Assembly: GCF_011064615.1 (NCBI RefSeq)
Contig: NZ_JAALJH010000011.1
Span: forward strand, 1 to 64,000
Length of the DNA stretch: 64,000 nucleotides
Source of the DNA: Aquisphaera insulae
Lineage (GTDB): Bacteria; Planctomycetota; Planctomycetia; Isosphaerales; Isosphaeraceae
Direction of reading: 5' to 3'
The notes under the pieces are model-generated. The model saw nothing but the letters and a program-made list of their open reading frames with translations, had not been told where the DNA came from and made no database searches. The position numbers and the translations under genes were made by a program. Below, one piece after another: positions 36,943 through 46,439 of the stretch (within the stretch, counting starts at the first letter, position 1; every line of letters begins with the position of its first letter).

Positions 36943-39597
36943 ATGTTCAATCCGGAAGGGCTCGGCCTACCCAGCGTCTCGCCGCCTCGGGAATCCGAGG
37001 AGGGCGAGGCTCGCGTGTCCGCGACCCGAGCGGTCGCCGATGAGTCCATGCCTCGCATTCGTTCCGCGGACGGCTCGGCCGTGGGAGGGAACGATCTCGA
37101 TCCGGCCCTGCTGCTGCTCTTCGACGAACTGGCGAGGAGGATCGACGCGGGCGAGGCGATCGACGCCGAACAGGTGGCGATCGAGTACCCCCGATGGTCT
37201 GAGGAGATCCGCGTCCTGCTACCCACGCTGTACGGAGTTGCGGCATTGGGGCGTGACCACAGGGGGGCCGGGCCCGTCCTGCCGGCGGGGGGCCGCGACG
37301 CCGAAGGTCGGAAAGTCTTCGGCGACTTCCGAATCGTCCGCGAGATCGGCCGAGGCGGGATGGGGGTTGTCTACGAGGCCGAGCAGGTCCCGCTTGGCCG
37401 TCGCGTGGCACTGAAGGTGATCGCACCGGCCGCGGCGCTCGACCCGCGAGCCGTGCAGCGATTCCAGCTCGAGGCACACGTCGCGGGGCTGTTGCAGCAT
37501 CCGAACATCGTGCCCATCCACGCGGTCGGCGCGGTGGGCGAGACGCCCTATTACGCGATGCAGTATGTCGACGGGGAGAGCCTCGCGCATTTGATCATCG
37601 AGCTGCGGGGATTGACGGAGGTCCCATCGGTGAGCATGGCTCCGCCTTCGAGCCCCCGGGATTCCTCGTCGCGGAGAGGCGGCGGGTGCCCCTCCGAGCC
37701 TTCTCGTGACGAGCCTGCGTGGCCCGCTTCCGGCAAGCCTTCGCCTTCCGGCACCCTTGCCCTCGGGCTCCTCACGGGATACTTCGACCCCCGCCGTGAA
37801 TCCGATGAATCCGGACACACCGCGCGAGGTCCAGGGCCTGCCGACCCCCGCTCGGTCTGCGATCGGGCCTACATCCAAACGATCGTCCGCCTCGGGATCC
37901 AGGCCGCCGAGGCGCTGGGTTATGCCCACGACGAGGGGATCATACACCGCGACGTCAAGCCCGCCAACTTGCTGCTCGACATGAAGGGGGACGTCTGGAT
38001 CGCCGACTTCGGCATGGCCGATGTGCAGGGCGATGCGGGCCTGACGCTCACCGGCGACATCCCCGGCACGCTGCGCTACATGGCGCCGGAGCAGGCGCTC
38101 GGCAAGCGGGCCCTCGTCGATCGCCGCACCGACATCTACGCGCTCGGAGCCACGCTGTATGAACTGCTGACGCTGGGCCCGGCGGTGCCGGGCACGGACA
38201 AGCAGGAGATCCTGCGCCGGATCGCCGAGGAGGAGCCCCCGCCGGTGCGACGGCTCAATCCGGCCGTCTCGCGCGACCTGGCGACGATCGTCGCCAAATC
38301 GATGTCGAAGGAGCCCGCGAACCGGTACGAGACGGCGCGGCATCTGGTCGACGACCTGACGCGTTATCTCGACGGCCGGCCGATCGCAGCGAGGCCGGTC
38401 GGCCCGGCGGTGCGGGCGTGGCGTTGGTGCCGGCGCAAGCCCGCGCTGGCGAGCCTTGCCGCGGCACTGGTGCTCGTGCTGTCGGCCGGGGTCGCCGGCA
38501 TAACCTGGAACTGGCGAGAGGCGGTGCACCAGCAGCGCGAGTCCGAGCGCCGGGGCGAACTGCTGCTCATGTCTCATGAGGAAACCGCTCGGGAACGCGA
38601 TCTGAAGGAATTGCAGCGGGCCAGGGCCGAGGCCGTCAACCGCTTCCTGATCGATGAGCTCCTAGGCCAGGCCAACCCCTCGAACAACTCGGCCGCCACG
38701 CGAATCACGCTGATCGAGGCCCTCGACCGGGCCGAGGCCAAGGTTGGCGCCTCGTTCACGGACCAGCCCGAGATCGAGGCGTCGATCCGGATGGCGATCG
38801 GAGAAGCGGAGCACGGCCTGGGCCGATACGGCAAGAGCGAGGCGCAGTACCGCGCGGCGTGGGCACTCCTGGCCGCGCGTCCCGGCGGACCGGGGGCCGA
38901 CGGGTTCGAAGCGCTCGCGAATCTGGGCGACTGCCTCACCCACCTCGACCGGCTCGACGAGGCGGAGCCGACCGCTCGCCGAGCCGCGGGTGAAATCGAA
39001 CGGCTGCTCGGACCGCGCCACAAGCTCACGTTGAAGGCGTTGACCTTCCTGGCCAACGTCGAGCAGGTACGCAGCCGCTATCCGGAAGCCGAGGCCATCA
39101 ACCGACGCGTCCTCGACACCCGACGAGAGCTGCTGGGGCCCAGGCATCAGGAGACGTTGCGGTCGCTGAACAACGTCGGGTGTGTGCTGAAGTCGCAGGC
39201 CAAGTTCCGCGACGCCGAGCAGATCTTCCGCCAGTGCCTCGAGCTCCGGCGGTCGACCGCGGGCGACGAACACCCCGATACCCTGACGGCCCAGCACAAC
39301 CTGGGCGATGTCCTCGTGCTGCTGGGTCGATTCAACGATGCCGAGGCGCTCCTGCGGCCCTGCCTCGACGCCCGCCGGCGAGTGCTGGGTCCCGATCATC
39401 CGTACGTCCTCCTGGATATGTTCATCCTCGGCAAGGCCCTCCGCGGGCAGGGCAAGCACGACGAGGCGGAGAAGATGCTCCGCGATTGTCTCGAGGCCCG
39501 GCGACGTGTCCTCGGGCCGACCTACCCGGAGACACTTGAAACGGCCGGGGAACTCGACGCGCTACTCAAGGCTCGTGCTACGCCCCCCGCCCGATGA
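36943..39597 (+). CDS. Ser/Thr protein kinase with TPR extension
   Basis: Membrane kinase of 884 residues. The Pkn-type domain (about 125-470) has the glycine loop IGRGGMGVVYEA, Lys in VALKVI, HRDVKPANLL, DFG in IADFGMAD and an APE-type MAPEQALG. A Ser/Pro/Gly-rich insert of about 80 residues (roughly 225-305) separates the two lobes. One membrane helix (ASLAAALVLVLSAGVAGI, about 502-520) leads to an extracytoplasmic stretch of tetratricopeptide repeats (580-880; repeated YPEAEAINRRVLDTRRELLG-like units). Such kinases pair with ECF sigma factors in planctomycetes; one is encoded at 39878. The start at 36943 lacks a strong ribosome-binding site. Confidence 0.9.
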   Translation: MFNPEGLGLPSVSPPRESEEGEARVSATRAVADESMPRIRSADGSAVGGNDLDPALLLLFDELARRIDAGEAIDAEQVAIEYPRWSEEIRVLLPTLYGVAALGRDHRGAGPVLPAGGRDAEGRKVFGDFRIVREIGRGGMGVVYEAEQVPLGRRVALKVIAPAAALDPRAVQRFQLEAHVAGLLQHPNIVPIHAVGAVGETPYYAMQYVDGESLAHLIIELRGLTEVPSVSMAPPSSPRDSSSRRGGGCPSEPSRDEPAWPASGKPSPSGTLALGLLTGYFDPRRESDESGHTARGPGPADPRSVCDRAYIQTIVRLGIQAAEALGYAHDEGIIHRDVKPANLLLDMKGDVWIADFGMADVQGDAGLTLTGDIPGTLRYMAPEQALGKRALVDRRTDIYALGATLYELLTLGPAVPGTDKQEILRRIAEEEPPPVRRLNPAVSRDLATIVAKSMSKEPANRYETARHLVDDLTRYLDGRPIAARPVGPAVRAWRWCRRKPALASLAAALVLVLSAGVAGITWNWREAVHQQRESERRGELLLMSHEETARERDLKELQRARAEAVNRFLIDELLGQANPSNNSAATRITLIEALDRAEAKVGASFTDQPEIEASIRMAIGEAEHGLGRYGKSEAQYRAAWALLAARPGGPGADGFEALANLGDCLTHLDRLDEAEPTARRAAGEIERLLGPRHKLTLKALTFLANVEQVRSRYPEAEAINRRVLDTRRELLGPRHQETLRSLNNVGCVLKSQAKFRDAEQIFRQCLELRRSTAGDEHPDTLTAQHNLGDVLVLLGRFNDAEALLRPCLDARRRVLGPDHPYVLLDMFILGKALRGQGKHDEAEKMLRDCLEARRRVLGPTYPETLETAGELDALLKARATPPAR

Positions 39598-39700
39598 GCC
39601 CGCGAGCCGAGGAGGCGGCCATCCAGCGGGCGCCGGGGCACCATCCCCCGGGGAGCCTGGCGCCAAGGATCGAGAACCACATTCCGGCGGAGCCGGCAAA

Positions 39701-39723
39701 GCCCAATGCTCGAGCTATTGGGC
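39701..39723. terminator. Strong hairpin after the kinase gene
   Basis: GCCCAAT (39701-39707) and ATTGGGC (39717-39723) are perfect inverted repeats around GCTCGAGCT, itself nearly self-complementary. It lies 104 bases after the kinase stop and 155 before the sigma factor. No T run follows on the plus strand. It may end kinase transcription and isolate the sigma-factor unit. Confidence 0.4.
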
Positions 39724-39765
39724 CCACGCCCCCCGCTCGTCGAGCCCACCGAGAGCTTGCCTGCT

Positions 39766-39860
39766 GCGTGGTTGTAAGTCATTAGTATTGAACAACTTGC
39801 GATTTTATCGAAAATTCTTGCAGCGATTCTCGCGGGTTTTACCAGATTAGCTTAGAGACA
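39766..39860 (+). promoter_or_regulatory. AT-rich promoter region of the sigma-factor operon
   Basis: About 90 bases here are much richer in A/T than the surroundings. TTGAAC at 39788-39793 could be a -35 element or the GAAC core of an ECF-type promoter, with AT-rich DNA (TTTTATCGAAAATT) following. CGAT TTT ATCG (39800-39810) is a short inverted repeat. Autoregulation by the ECF factor encoded next is plausible but not shown. Confidence 0.35.
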
Positions 39861-39877
39861 CCGGAGAGCTTCAAGGC

Positions 39878-40501
39878 ATGAGCGACGCGTCACGGGTCAC
39901 GAGGGAGCTGGTCGAGCAGGCGGGGGAGGGAGACGCCGCGGCGAGGCAAGCCCTGCTCGAACGCTATCGCGACCACCTTTGCCGCATGGTGGCCGCGCGG
40001 CTCGACCGTCGCCTGTCGCCGCGGGTCGATGCCTCGGACGTCGTCCAGGAAACGCTCGCCGTGGCCGCGGGCCGCCTCGACGAGTATCTCGAGGAACGCC
40101 CGCTGCCGTTCCTTGGCTGGATCCGCGGCATCGCAAACGAACGGGTCACGTATGCACATCGCCAGCATCTCTATGCCCAGCGGCGGAGCGTTTCCCGGGA
40201 GAGTCGAGGGCCCAGCCTGGCGCGAGCGGAGGAGTCGAGCGTGGCGATCGTCCCCCAGCTCGTCTCCCCCGAGACCAGCCCGAGCAACAACCTGGCGCAC
40301 CAGGAGATTCGCGAGCGGCTCAGGGGCGCGATCGAGTCCCTGCCGGCCCGTGACCGCGAGGTGTTGTTGATGCGACATTTCGAGCATCTGGACACCAGCG
40401 AGATCGCCGACGCCCTCGGGCTCGCCGAGTCCGGCGTCCGGGCACGCTATTTCCGCGCCCTGAGCCGGCTCCGCATCAGCCTGGAACGCACGGACTTCTG
40501 A
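39878..40501 (+). CDS. ECF RNA polymerase sigma factor
   Basis: Sigma-70 family protein of 207 residues. Region 2 is seen in DASDVVQETLAVAAGRLDEY and LPFLGWIRGIANERVTYAHR, and region 4 in IESLPARDREVLLMRHFEHL followed by DTSEIADALGLAESGVRARYFRALSRL, a helix-turn-helix. The type with a Ser/Arg-rich linker is common in planctomycetes next to Ser/Thr kinases. No anti-sigma factor is recognised; the kinase at 36943 may regulate it. Followed 50 bases later by a small lipoprotein gene and then DUF1559 and thioredoxin genes, which may be its regulon or operon. Confidence 0.92.
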   Translation: MSDASRVTRELVEQAGEGDAAARQALLERYRDHLCRMVAARLDRRLSPRVDASDVVQETLAVAAGRLDEYLEERPLPFLGWIRGIANERVTYAHRQHLYAQRRSVSRESRGPSLARAEESSVAIVPQLVSPETSPSNNLAHQEIRERLRGAIESLPARDREVLLMRHFEHLDTSEIADALGLAESGVRARYFRALSRLRISLERTDF

Positions 40502-40551
40502 ATAGAGCGTCGAGAGTAACCGACACCCGAACCGCGAAGGAGAGCTTGCAG

Positions 40552-40824
40552 GTGAGAGGATCATCGGTCCGGACGCCCCCGAATCTCGCGGCCTGCGCGT
40601 TCCTCGCTGCCGTCTCGTCGATGACCGCCGGATGTGGCAACTCGGAGTCCCTCTCCGAATCGGAGGTCGCGGCCAACAGGCAGGCGGTCGAGGCCAAAGT
40701 AGGCAAGGCCAGGAATGGCGTGGAGTCCAGACGCTTGTTCCGAGACGCCATTCTCAATCCGGACGACGAACCCGCCCCTTCGACGAAGGTCGAGAGGAAG
40801 TCCGGCCTGTCACGCAAGAAGTAG
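40552..40824 (+). CDS. Small predicted lipoprotein
   Basis: Protein of 90 residues. An Arg-containing N terminus and short hydrophobic stretch lead to a lipobox, SMTAGC, so the mature protein would be about 60 residues, charged (many Glu, Lys and Arg), and attached to a membrane by lipid. No conserved domain is recognised. GTG 40552 is used because AAGGAG lies about nine bases upstream; an in-frame TTG at 40546 is less well placed. It sits between the ECF factor and a DUF1559 gene, a common arrangement for small planctomycete lipoproteins of unknown role. Confidence 0.72.
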   Translation: MRGSSVRTPPNLAACAFLAAVSSMTAGCGNSESLSESEVAANRQAVEAKVGKARNGVESRRLFRDAILNPDDEPAPSTKVERKSGLSRKK

Positions 40825-40972
40825 CCCGTCCAGAGCCGTCATCCCGCACGACATGCCCCCCCAGCCGAGCCCAGGCTCCGACCGTCTCCGAAGGTGGTCC
40901 TCACTCTCCTCCACCCTCCCGCATCTTTACGACATCCATCCGCTCATCTCGGGCCCCGAGGAGTTTCATCCC

Positions 40973-42091
40973 ATGCCATCCGCGTCTTCCCCCCTGCGTC
41001 GTCCGCGCGGTTTCACGCTCATTGAATTGCTGGTGGTCATCGCCATCATCGCCGTCTTGATCGCCCTGCTCTTACCCGCGGTGCAGTCGGCCCGGGAGGC
41101 CGCCCGGCGCCTTCAGTGCAGCAACAACCTCAAGCAACTGGCCCTCGCCGCGGTGAACTATGAGAACGCCAACGGCTGCTATCCATTCGACGGCCAGGTC
41201 GCGATCGCGCCCGACTACATGGTAAACGGCGCCGCGAGCGAGACCATGTTCGTCCGTATGCTGCCATACTTCGAGCAGACTGCGCTGTACAACGCGTTCA
41301 ACCAGGCCCTCTACGCCAGCGACCCGAATAACATCACGATCTCAGGGGTCCTCGTCTCCACCCTCTTCTGCCCGAGTGACCCCGACGAGCAGCAACCCAT
41401 CAATCTGTCGGCACCGGATCCGCTGGGTATGGGTTCCCTGGGGGAGAGCCATGGTTTCGTCCTGCCGCCGGGAACCTGGTACCAGTACGGCATGAGCTAC
41501 CGAGGCTCGGGCGGCCCGTTCAACGGCGGCCTCGGCGTCCGCGGGATGTTCAGTAACACGTCGATGCAGAAGGTCACGATCCCGATGATCACCGACGGTA
41601 CCAGCAACACATCGCTCTTCTCCGAGGTAAGTTCGGGGAGGTGGGTCGACCCTTCGGGAGGGCGGGGGTCCCTGAAGAACTCGGCCCTGATCGCCGCCTA
41701 CCGCTCCTTCTGGAACGCGACCGGGGCCGGTGATACCTACAGTTCCCAGTTCGCCCCGAACCCCGGTCGGTATTTCGACGGCAAGTCGATCTACGCCGGC
41801 CTCTACAGCAACATTCTCCCATCAAGCCTCCATCCCGGCGGACTCAACCTGGCGATGGCCGACGGATCGGTCCGCTTCATCAAGGATTCGATCAACAGTT
41901 GGCCGCTGGTGGATCGGGGCGGCGGCAACCTGGGGGTCAACAAGGCCTGGTACACCGTGTCGTCGGTCTTCAATCCTAACCTGGGGGTCACCGTGAGCAC
42001 CTTCAGCTATACGCCCCTCGCCAGGCCGGGCGTCTGGCAGGCCCTCGCCACCATCAATCAGGGCGAGGTGATTAGCGCCGACCAGTACTGA
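40973..42091 (+). CDS. DUF1559 protein with prepilin-type leader
   Basis: Protein of 372 residues. The N terminus has the type IV prepilin-like signal [18 protein letters not shown], cleaved after Gly, followed by the DUF1559 signature [20 protein letters not shown]. Later hallmarks are [18 protein letters not shown] and [20 protein letters not shown] near the C terminus. These proteins occur in dozens of copies in planctomycetes and are probably pseudopilin-like envelope components. GAGGAG lies about ten bases before ATG 40973. It belongs to the sigma-factor cluster and may be cotranscribed with the following thioredoxin gene, though a hairpin lies between. Confidence 0.93.
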   Translation: MPSASSPLRRPRGFTLIELLVVIAIIAVLIALLLPAVQSAREAARRLQCSNNLKQLALAAVNYENANGCYPFDGQVAIAPDYMVNGAASETMFVRMLPYFEQTALYNAFNQALYASDPNNITISGVLVSTLFCPSDPDEQQPINLSAPDPLGMGSLGESHGFVLPPGTWYQYGMSYRGSGGPFNGGLGVRGMFSNTSMQKVTIPMITDGTSNTSLFSEVSSGRWVDPSGGRGSLKNSALIAAYRSFWNATGAGDTYSSQFAPNPGRYFDGKSIYAGLYSNILPSSLHPGGLNLAMADGSVRFIKDSINSWPLVDRGGGNLGVNKAWYTVSSVFNPNLGVTVSTFSYTPLARPGVWQALATINQGEVISADQY

Positions 42092-42102
42092 CCGAGGGCC
42101 CG

Positions 42103-42134
42103 CGCCACGCTCGAACGGGGCGAGGCCCGTGGCG
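42103..42134 (+). terminator. Hairpin between DUF1559 and thioredoxin genes
   Basis: CGCCACG (42103-42109) and CGTGGCG (42128-42134) are perfect inverted repeats, and CTCG/CGAG extends the stem inside. It begins 12 bases after the DUF1559 stop. With no T run it may be an mRNA-processing or attenuation structure rather than a full terminator. Confidence 0.35.
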
Positions 42135-42220
42135 GGGGGATGCCCGGGGCCTTGCCGACTCCGCCCCCGATTCCGTGCCCGGATCGAGTCGACGTCACGG
42201 TCATCTTCAGGAGAGCCCGC

Positions 42221-43375
42221 ATGAGATCGATTGTCTTTCGCTTCGCCTTGGTCGTCGCGTCTTCCACCTTCGCTCGGGCCGCCGACGACCCGGTGCCGAA
42301 GCCCGCCGACGACAGTCTCGCGGCGCTCGTTCGGGAATATGAGGCCGCGACGAAGGCCTACAGCGACGCATACGAGGCCAGCCTGGAGGCGGCGCGGAAG
42401 AAGGGAGGCTCCGCCGTCAAGGCCTTCAAGTTCGACAGGGCCGCGCCGAGTACCGGCTTCTCGCCGAGATTCCTGGCGATCGCCCGGAAGGATCCCGAAG
42501 GCCCCGACGCACTGCCGGCCCTCCGACTTGCCATCAAGACGAGCTTCGATGATGACGGGCCCAACCCGTCGGGAGCCGAGGCGGTGAAGCTCCTGCGGAA
42601 GTACTATCTCACCAAGCCAGCCATCAAGGACTTCATCGGGTTGCTGGTCATCCGGCACGATGACCTGTCGTGGGAGGTCGTCGACGAGATCGCCGCGAGC
42701 CACCCCGACCGCGCCGTTCGAGCCCACGCGCTCAAGCGTAAGCTCGGCATGTGCGAGTCCTTCGCCAAGTTCCTCGATCGATTGAAGGACCCCAAGGTGA
42801 AGGCGGGCTGGGAGCAGAGCATCTCCAAGAATCGAGCCCCGCAACAGTATTACAAGCTCGCCCTCCGCGAGGGGCCGAAGGTGGAGGCGCTGAAGAAGAC
42901 CCTGCGGGAGCAATACCCGGAGTTCTACACGGAACTCGTCGTGGGAGTCTCGGCCCCGGAGGTCGTGATGAAGGACCTCGACGGTAAGACCGTGAGGCTG
43001 AGCGACCTGAAGGGGAAGGTCGTCGTGCTCGATATCTGGGCGACCTGGTGCGGCCCTTGCAGGGCGATGATCCCCCACGAGCGAGAGATGGTCGGTCGGC
43101 TCAAGGGGAAGCCATTCGAACTCGTGAGCATCAGCGCCGATGACGAACTGAAGACGCTGGCGGACTTCCTCGCCAAGGAGAAGATGCCCTGGACCCACTG
43201 GTTCCCCGGCGGCCCGAAGGCCAAGTTCTTCGAGGCGTGGAACGTCAATCACTACCCGACGATCTATGTCCTCGACCCGAAGGGGGTGATCCGCTACATC
43301 GATGTGCGGGACGAGACGCTGGAGAAGGCCGTCAACGAACTGCTCAAGGAGATGGAAACCGAGAAGGTCGGCTGA
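42221..43375 (+). CDS. Secreted thioredoxin-like (TlpA/ResA-type) protein
   Basis: Exported protein of 384 residues with a signal peptide (MRSIVFRFALVVASSTFARA). The first 230 residues are a helical region rich in Lys and Glu, without a recognised domain. The last 140 form an AhpC/TSA-Redoxin type thioredoxin domain: VKDLDGKTVRLSDLKGKVVV-like start, active site WATWCGPCRAM, and HYPTIYVLDPKGVIRY with the cis-Pro. It would act as a periplasmic disulfide reductase. CAGGAG lies eight bases before ATG 42221. Planctomycete proteins of this layout often follow DUF1559 or ECF genes; the partner is unknown. Confidence 0.87.
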   Translation: MRSIVFRFALVVASSTFARAADDPVPKPADDSLAALVREYEAATKAYSDAYEASLEAARKKGGSAVKAFKFDRAAPSTGFSPRFLAIARKDPEGPDALPALRLAIKTSFDDDGPNPSGAEAVKLLRKYYLTKPAIKDFIGLLVIRHDDLSWEVVDEIAASHPDRAVRAHALKRKLGMCESFAKFLDRLKDPKVKAGWEQSISKNRAPQQYYKLALREGPKVEALKKTLREQYPEFYTELVVGVSAPEVVMKDLDGKTVRLSDLKGKVVVLDIWATWCGPCRAMIPHEREMVGRLKGKPFELVSISADDELKTLADFLAKEKMPWTHWFPGGPKAKFFEAWNVNHYPTIYVLDPKGVIRYIDVRDETLEKAVNELLKEMETEKVG

Positions 43376-43493
43376 TCCTGCCGGATGGCCGTCGCGGTGG
43401 GCCGCGTCGAGCCGGGCGCGTCACCGCGACGGATCATCGACGATCTCTCGGTACGTGGCCCTGTCGACCGGCAGGCGGATGGTCGAACAGGCG

Positions 43494-46415
43494 TCAGGGC
43501 TGGGCCGCGTCCCCCTTCCGATCGAGCCCGTCCCCGCCCGAGCCGTGCCCCCGAATTGTGGCTTCCGCCTCCCGCCTCAGGATGTGATAGATCCAGGCTT
43601 CGCGGTTGTCGGCCCGGGCCAGATCCCAGTCGTGGCCTCGGACCGCGGCCGTGAGGGATCGGAGCGCCGCGTCGTCTTGCCCCAGGCGTTTCTGCGCCAT
43701 GGCCTTGATCAGAAGCGGGCAGGGCCCCAGCACGGTCGCGGCCTCGCCGTCGAGCAGCGGGACCGCCTCCGAGAAACGGCCGCGACGATATTCGCCCAGC
43801 GCCCTGGCCAAAAGGAAATAGGGCCGGGTCCAAACCGGCGGGGGCGAGGGGCGGCCGGCCAGGGCCCGCTCGATCAACGCGACCGCCCTCTCGGCCTCCG
43901 CGGGCGGGAGCGGGAGCAGGAGGCAGGCGCGGCCGATGCGCTCGGCCGCCTGGGGTTCGTCGACCCTCCCGAAGCGCTCGAGGAGGGCGTTCCGCTCCTC
44001 GCGGTAGTCGCCTTCATGCCCGAGGAACAGGCAGAACTCGGCGTAGCCGTCGCGAGCCAGGATCGTGTCGGGGGCCGCGTCGATCGCCTTTCGCCAGGTC
44101 GCCCGCGCTTCTTCCGGGGGCAAGAGCCGCAGGAACGTCGTCCTCAGGGTCGGCTGGGCGATCAGGAGCCTCGGATCGAGCTCGATGGCCCGGCGGTATT
44201 CGCCCATCGCCTCCTCGGCCCGCGACGCCGCGGCGAGTGAGTCGCCGAAGCCGGCATGGAGCAACGCACTGTCGGGGTCGCGCTCCGCGGCCGAGCGGAG
44301 CAGCGCGATGGACTCGTCGAGTCGACCGGTGTGACGCAGGTTGTAGGCCAGGTTGTAAATCGGGATGGCGGCGGTCGGGTCGATCCGGAGCGAGGCCCGG
44401 AAATACTCGATCGCCTCGCCCGGGCGGCCGCAGGCGGTCAGGCTGCTCCCGAGGTTGTTGCAGCTCACGGCCGTGTCGGGCCGGAGCGACAGGGCTGACT
44501 GGTGATAGCGGATGGCTTCCGCATGCCTGCCGGCACGGTTGAGCGCCGACCCCAGCGCCAGGTTCGCCCAGAAGTCGCCGGGCCGGGCTCGCTGGATCTT
44601 CTCGAGGAAGTCCAGGGAGTCGCCGCCCGCGGCTCGAAGGTCCCCGGCGATCGCCAGGAGCAGCGGGACGGGCTGGTCGGCGACGGGCGCCGTTGCAACC
44701 AGCCGCTCGAGCGAGCCTCGCCCCCTCCGCAGCTCCGGGTCGCGGGCGTCGCCGATCCAGCCGGCGTCCTGCCCGACGACGAGCCTGGCGACGTGCAACG
44801 CCCACGCCTTGCGGCCGGCATCAGCCCTGGATACAGGCCAGTCGTCGAGGGCGTCCAGAACGGCGTACCGGGCGTCCGAGCGCGCGACCCGGGCCGCGAC
44901 GACTTCGGGGGCCTCCTCGGGCCCGCCGAAGCCGAAGCGGCGAAACTCCCGCGCGTAGGCCTCGTCCGCGCCCGCGTCGTCGAACGACCCGCCGATCGAT
45001 CGGGCCCGGTTCATGCGGACCGCGTCGAGTCGGGCGACCAGCTCGAGGTCGCGACGGGCCCGCTCGACGGCCGCGTGGATCTCCCCCGTCCCGCGCCCGG
45101 AGAGGCGTCCCTCGGCCCGCCCGAACGCCGCCCTCGCCTCGGCCCAGCCCGCCCGCTCCATCGCCCGGGCCATCTCGCGGAGGTCGTCCCTCGCGGCGTG
45201 TTCGTCGTCGGCCACCTCGACCGCGGCCCGGCGGGCCGCTTCGGCCCGGTCCACGACGATCCAAAGGCCGGCCCCGGCCAGGGCACCGGCGAGCAGGAGG
45301 ACGCCCCCGAACATCGCGTACCATCCCGGGCTGCGTCGGACTCGTCGCCAGACGCGGGCGGCCCGTCCCTCGGCCTTGGCCTCGATGGCCTCGCCGTCCA
45401 GGAAGCGGCGGAGATCGGCCCCGAGCCGCTCGGCCGAGGCATAGCGAAGCGCCGGATCCTTGCTCAGGCACTTGAGGCAGATGATCTCGAGGTCGCGAGG
45501 GACCTTCGGGTTGAGCGACGTGGGCGGGGCGGGATCCTGGGCGACGACCTGCCGGATCGTCTCGGCGGGCGTCTTCCCCCGGAAGGGGGGCTGGCCCGTG
45601 AGCAGCTCGTAGAGGATCCCGCCCAGGGCGTAGATGTCGACGGCCGGCCCGACGCCATCCGGATCGCCGGCGGCCTGTTCCGGGGCCATGTAGTTGGGCG
45701 TGCCGATCACGGCGCCGTTCAGCGTCAGCCCGGAGGCGTCGTCGATCCGGCAGGAGAGGCCGAAGTCGCCGACCTTCGGCGTGCCGTCCGTCTCGAGCAG
45801 GATGTTCGCGGGCTTCAGGTCGCGATGGATGATGCCCGCGGCGTGGGCGGCCTGCATGGCACCGGCCAGCGTCAGGACGAGGGCGGCCGCCTCCCGCGGG
45901 CCGGTCGGCTTTTCCCGTGCGGCGAGGCTCCCGCCCGCGACGAACTCCATCGCGTAGTAGGGCCGGCCCTCGGCGTCGCCCACGTCGTAGATCTGGACCA
46001 CGTGCGGGTGGCGGAGGGCGGCCACGGCCTCGGCCTCCCGCTGGAACCGGTCGCGTTCCCGCGGGGACGCATAGGCTCCCGCGATGGCCATCTTGATCGC
46101 GACCGGGCGGTTCAGTCGGACGTGACGGGCCCGGAAGACCACGCCCATCCCGCCCCGGCCGAGGAGCGCCTCCAGCTCGTATCCCGCGACGGCCGGCAGG
46201 TCAGGGGGCCCTTCGGCGGTCGATGCTTCGCGCGACGGGGACTCGCGCTCGGGCGGGAACCACGAGTCGAGCTCGGCCTCCAGGCGGCGGACGCGGCGCC
46301 AGCGGTCGCGGACCTCGGGGAGCAGCTCGGGGAAATCGCTGCAGACCTCCTCCGGCGTCCGGCCCGTGTCGTGCAGTTCCTCGAGCAGCTCGCTGACTCG
46401 CAAGTCGGTCGCCAC
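43494..46415 (-). CDS. Ser/Thr protein kinase with TPR extension, partner of an ECF factor
   Basis: Membrane kinase of 973 residues. A short N-terminal helical region is followed by the kinase domain (about 79-345) with LGRGGMGVVFRA, Lys in AIKMAI, HRDLKPANILL, DFG in VGDFGLSC and MAPEQAAG. One membrane helix (MFGGVLLLAGALAGAGLWIV, about 364-385) separates it from a long extracytoplasmic part with tetratricopeptide repeats (LGSALNRAGRHAEAIRYHQS, LGSSLTACGRPGEAIEYFRA, and more). It begins with GTG 46415 with GAGGG seven bases upstream. The ECF gene ends 24 bases before. Kinase and sigma factor probably form one signalling unit. Confidence 0.92.
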   Translation of the reverse strand: MATDLRVSELLEELHDTGRTPEEVCSDFPELLPEVRDRWRRVRRLEAELDSWFPPERESPSREASTAEGPPDLPAVAGYELEALLGRGGMGVVFRARHVRLNRPVAIKMAIAGAYASPRERDRFQREAEAVAALRHPHVVQIYDVGDAEGRPYYAMEFVAGGSLAAREKPTGPREAAALVLTLAGAMQAAHAAGIIHRDLKPANILLETDGTPKVGDFGLSCRIDDASGLTLNGAVIGTPNYMAPEQAAGDPDGVGPAVDIYALGGILYELLTGQPPFRGKTPAETIRQVVAQDPAPPTSLNPKVPRDLEIICLKCLSKDPALRYASAERLGADLRRFLDGEAIEAKAEGRAARVWRRVRRSPGWYAMFGGVLLLAGALAGAGLWIVVDRAEAARRAAVEVADDEHAARDDLREMARAMERAGWAEARAAFGRAEGRLSGRGTGEIHAAVERARRDLELVARLDAVRMNRARSIGGSFDDAGADEAYAREFRRFGFGGPEEAPEVVAARVARSDARYAVLDALDDWPVSRADAGRKAWALHVARLVVGQDAGWIGDARDPELRRGRGSLERLVATAPVADQPVPLLLAIAGDLRAAGGDSLDFLEKIQRARPGDFWANLALGSALNRAGRHAEAIRYHQSALSLRPDTAVSCNNLGSSLTACGRPGEAIEYFRASLRIDPTAAIPIYNLAYNLRHTGRLDESIALLRSAAERDPDSALLHAGFGDSLAAASRAEEAMGEYRRAIELDPRLLIAQPTLRTTFLRLLPPEEARATWRKAIDAAPDTILARDGYAEFCLFLGHEGDYREERNALLERFGRVDEPQAAERIGRACLLLPLPPAEAERAVALIERALAGRPSPPPVWTRPYFLLARALGEYRRGRFSEAVPLLDGEAATVLGPCPLLIKAMAQKRLGQDDAALRSLTAAVRGHDWDLARADNREAWIYHILRREAEATIRGHGSGGDGLDRKGDAAQP

Positions 46416-46439
46416 CGCATCACCCTCTTGGTCTCGAGC

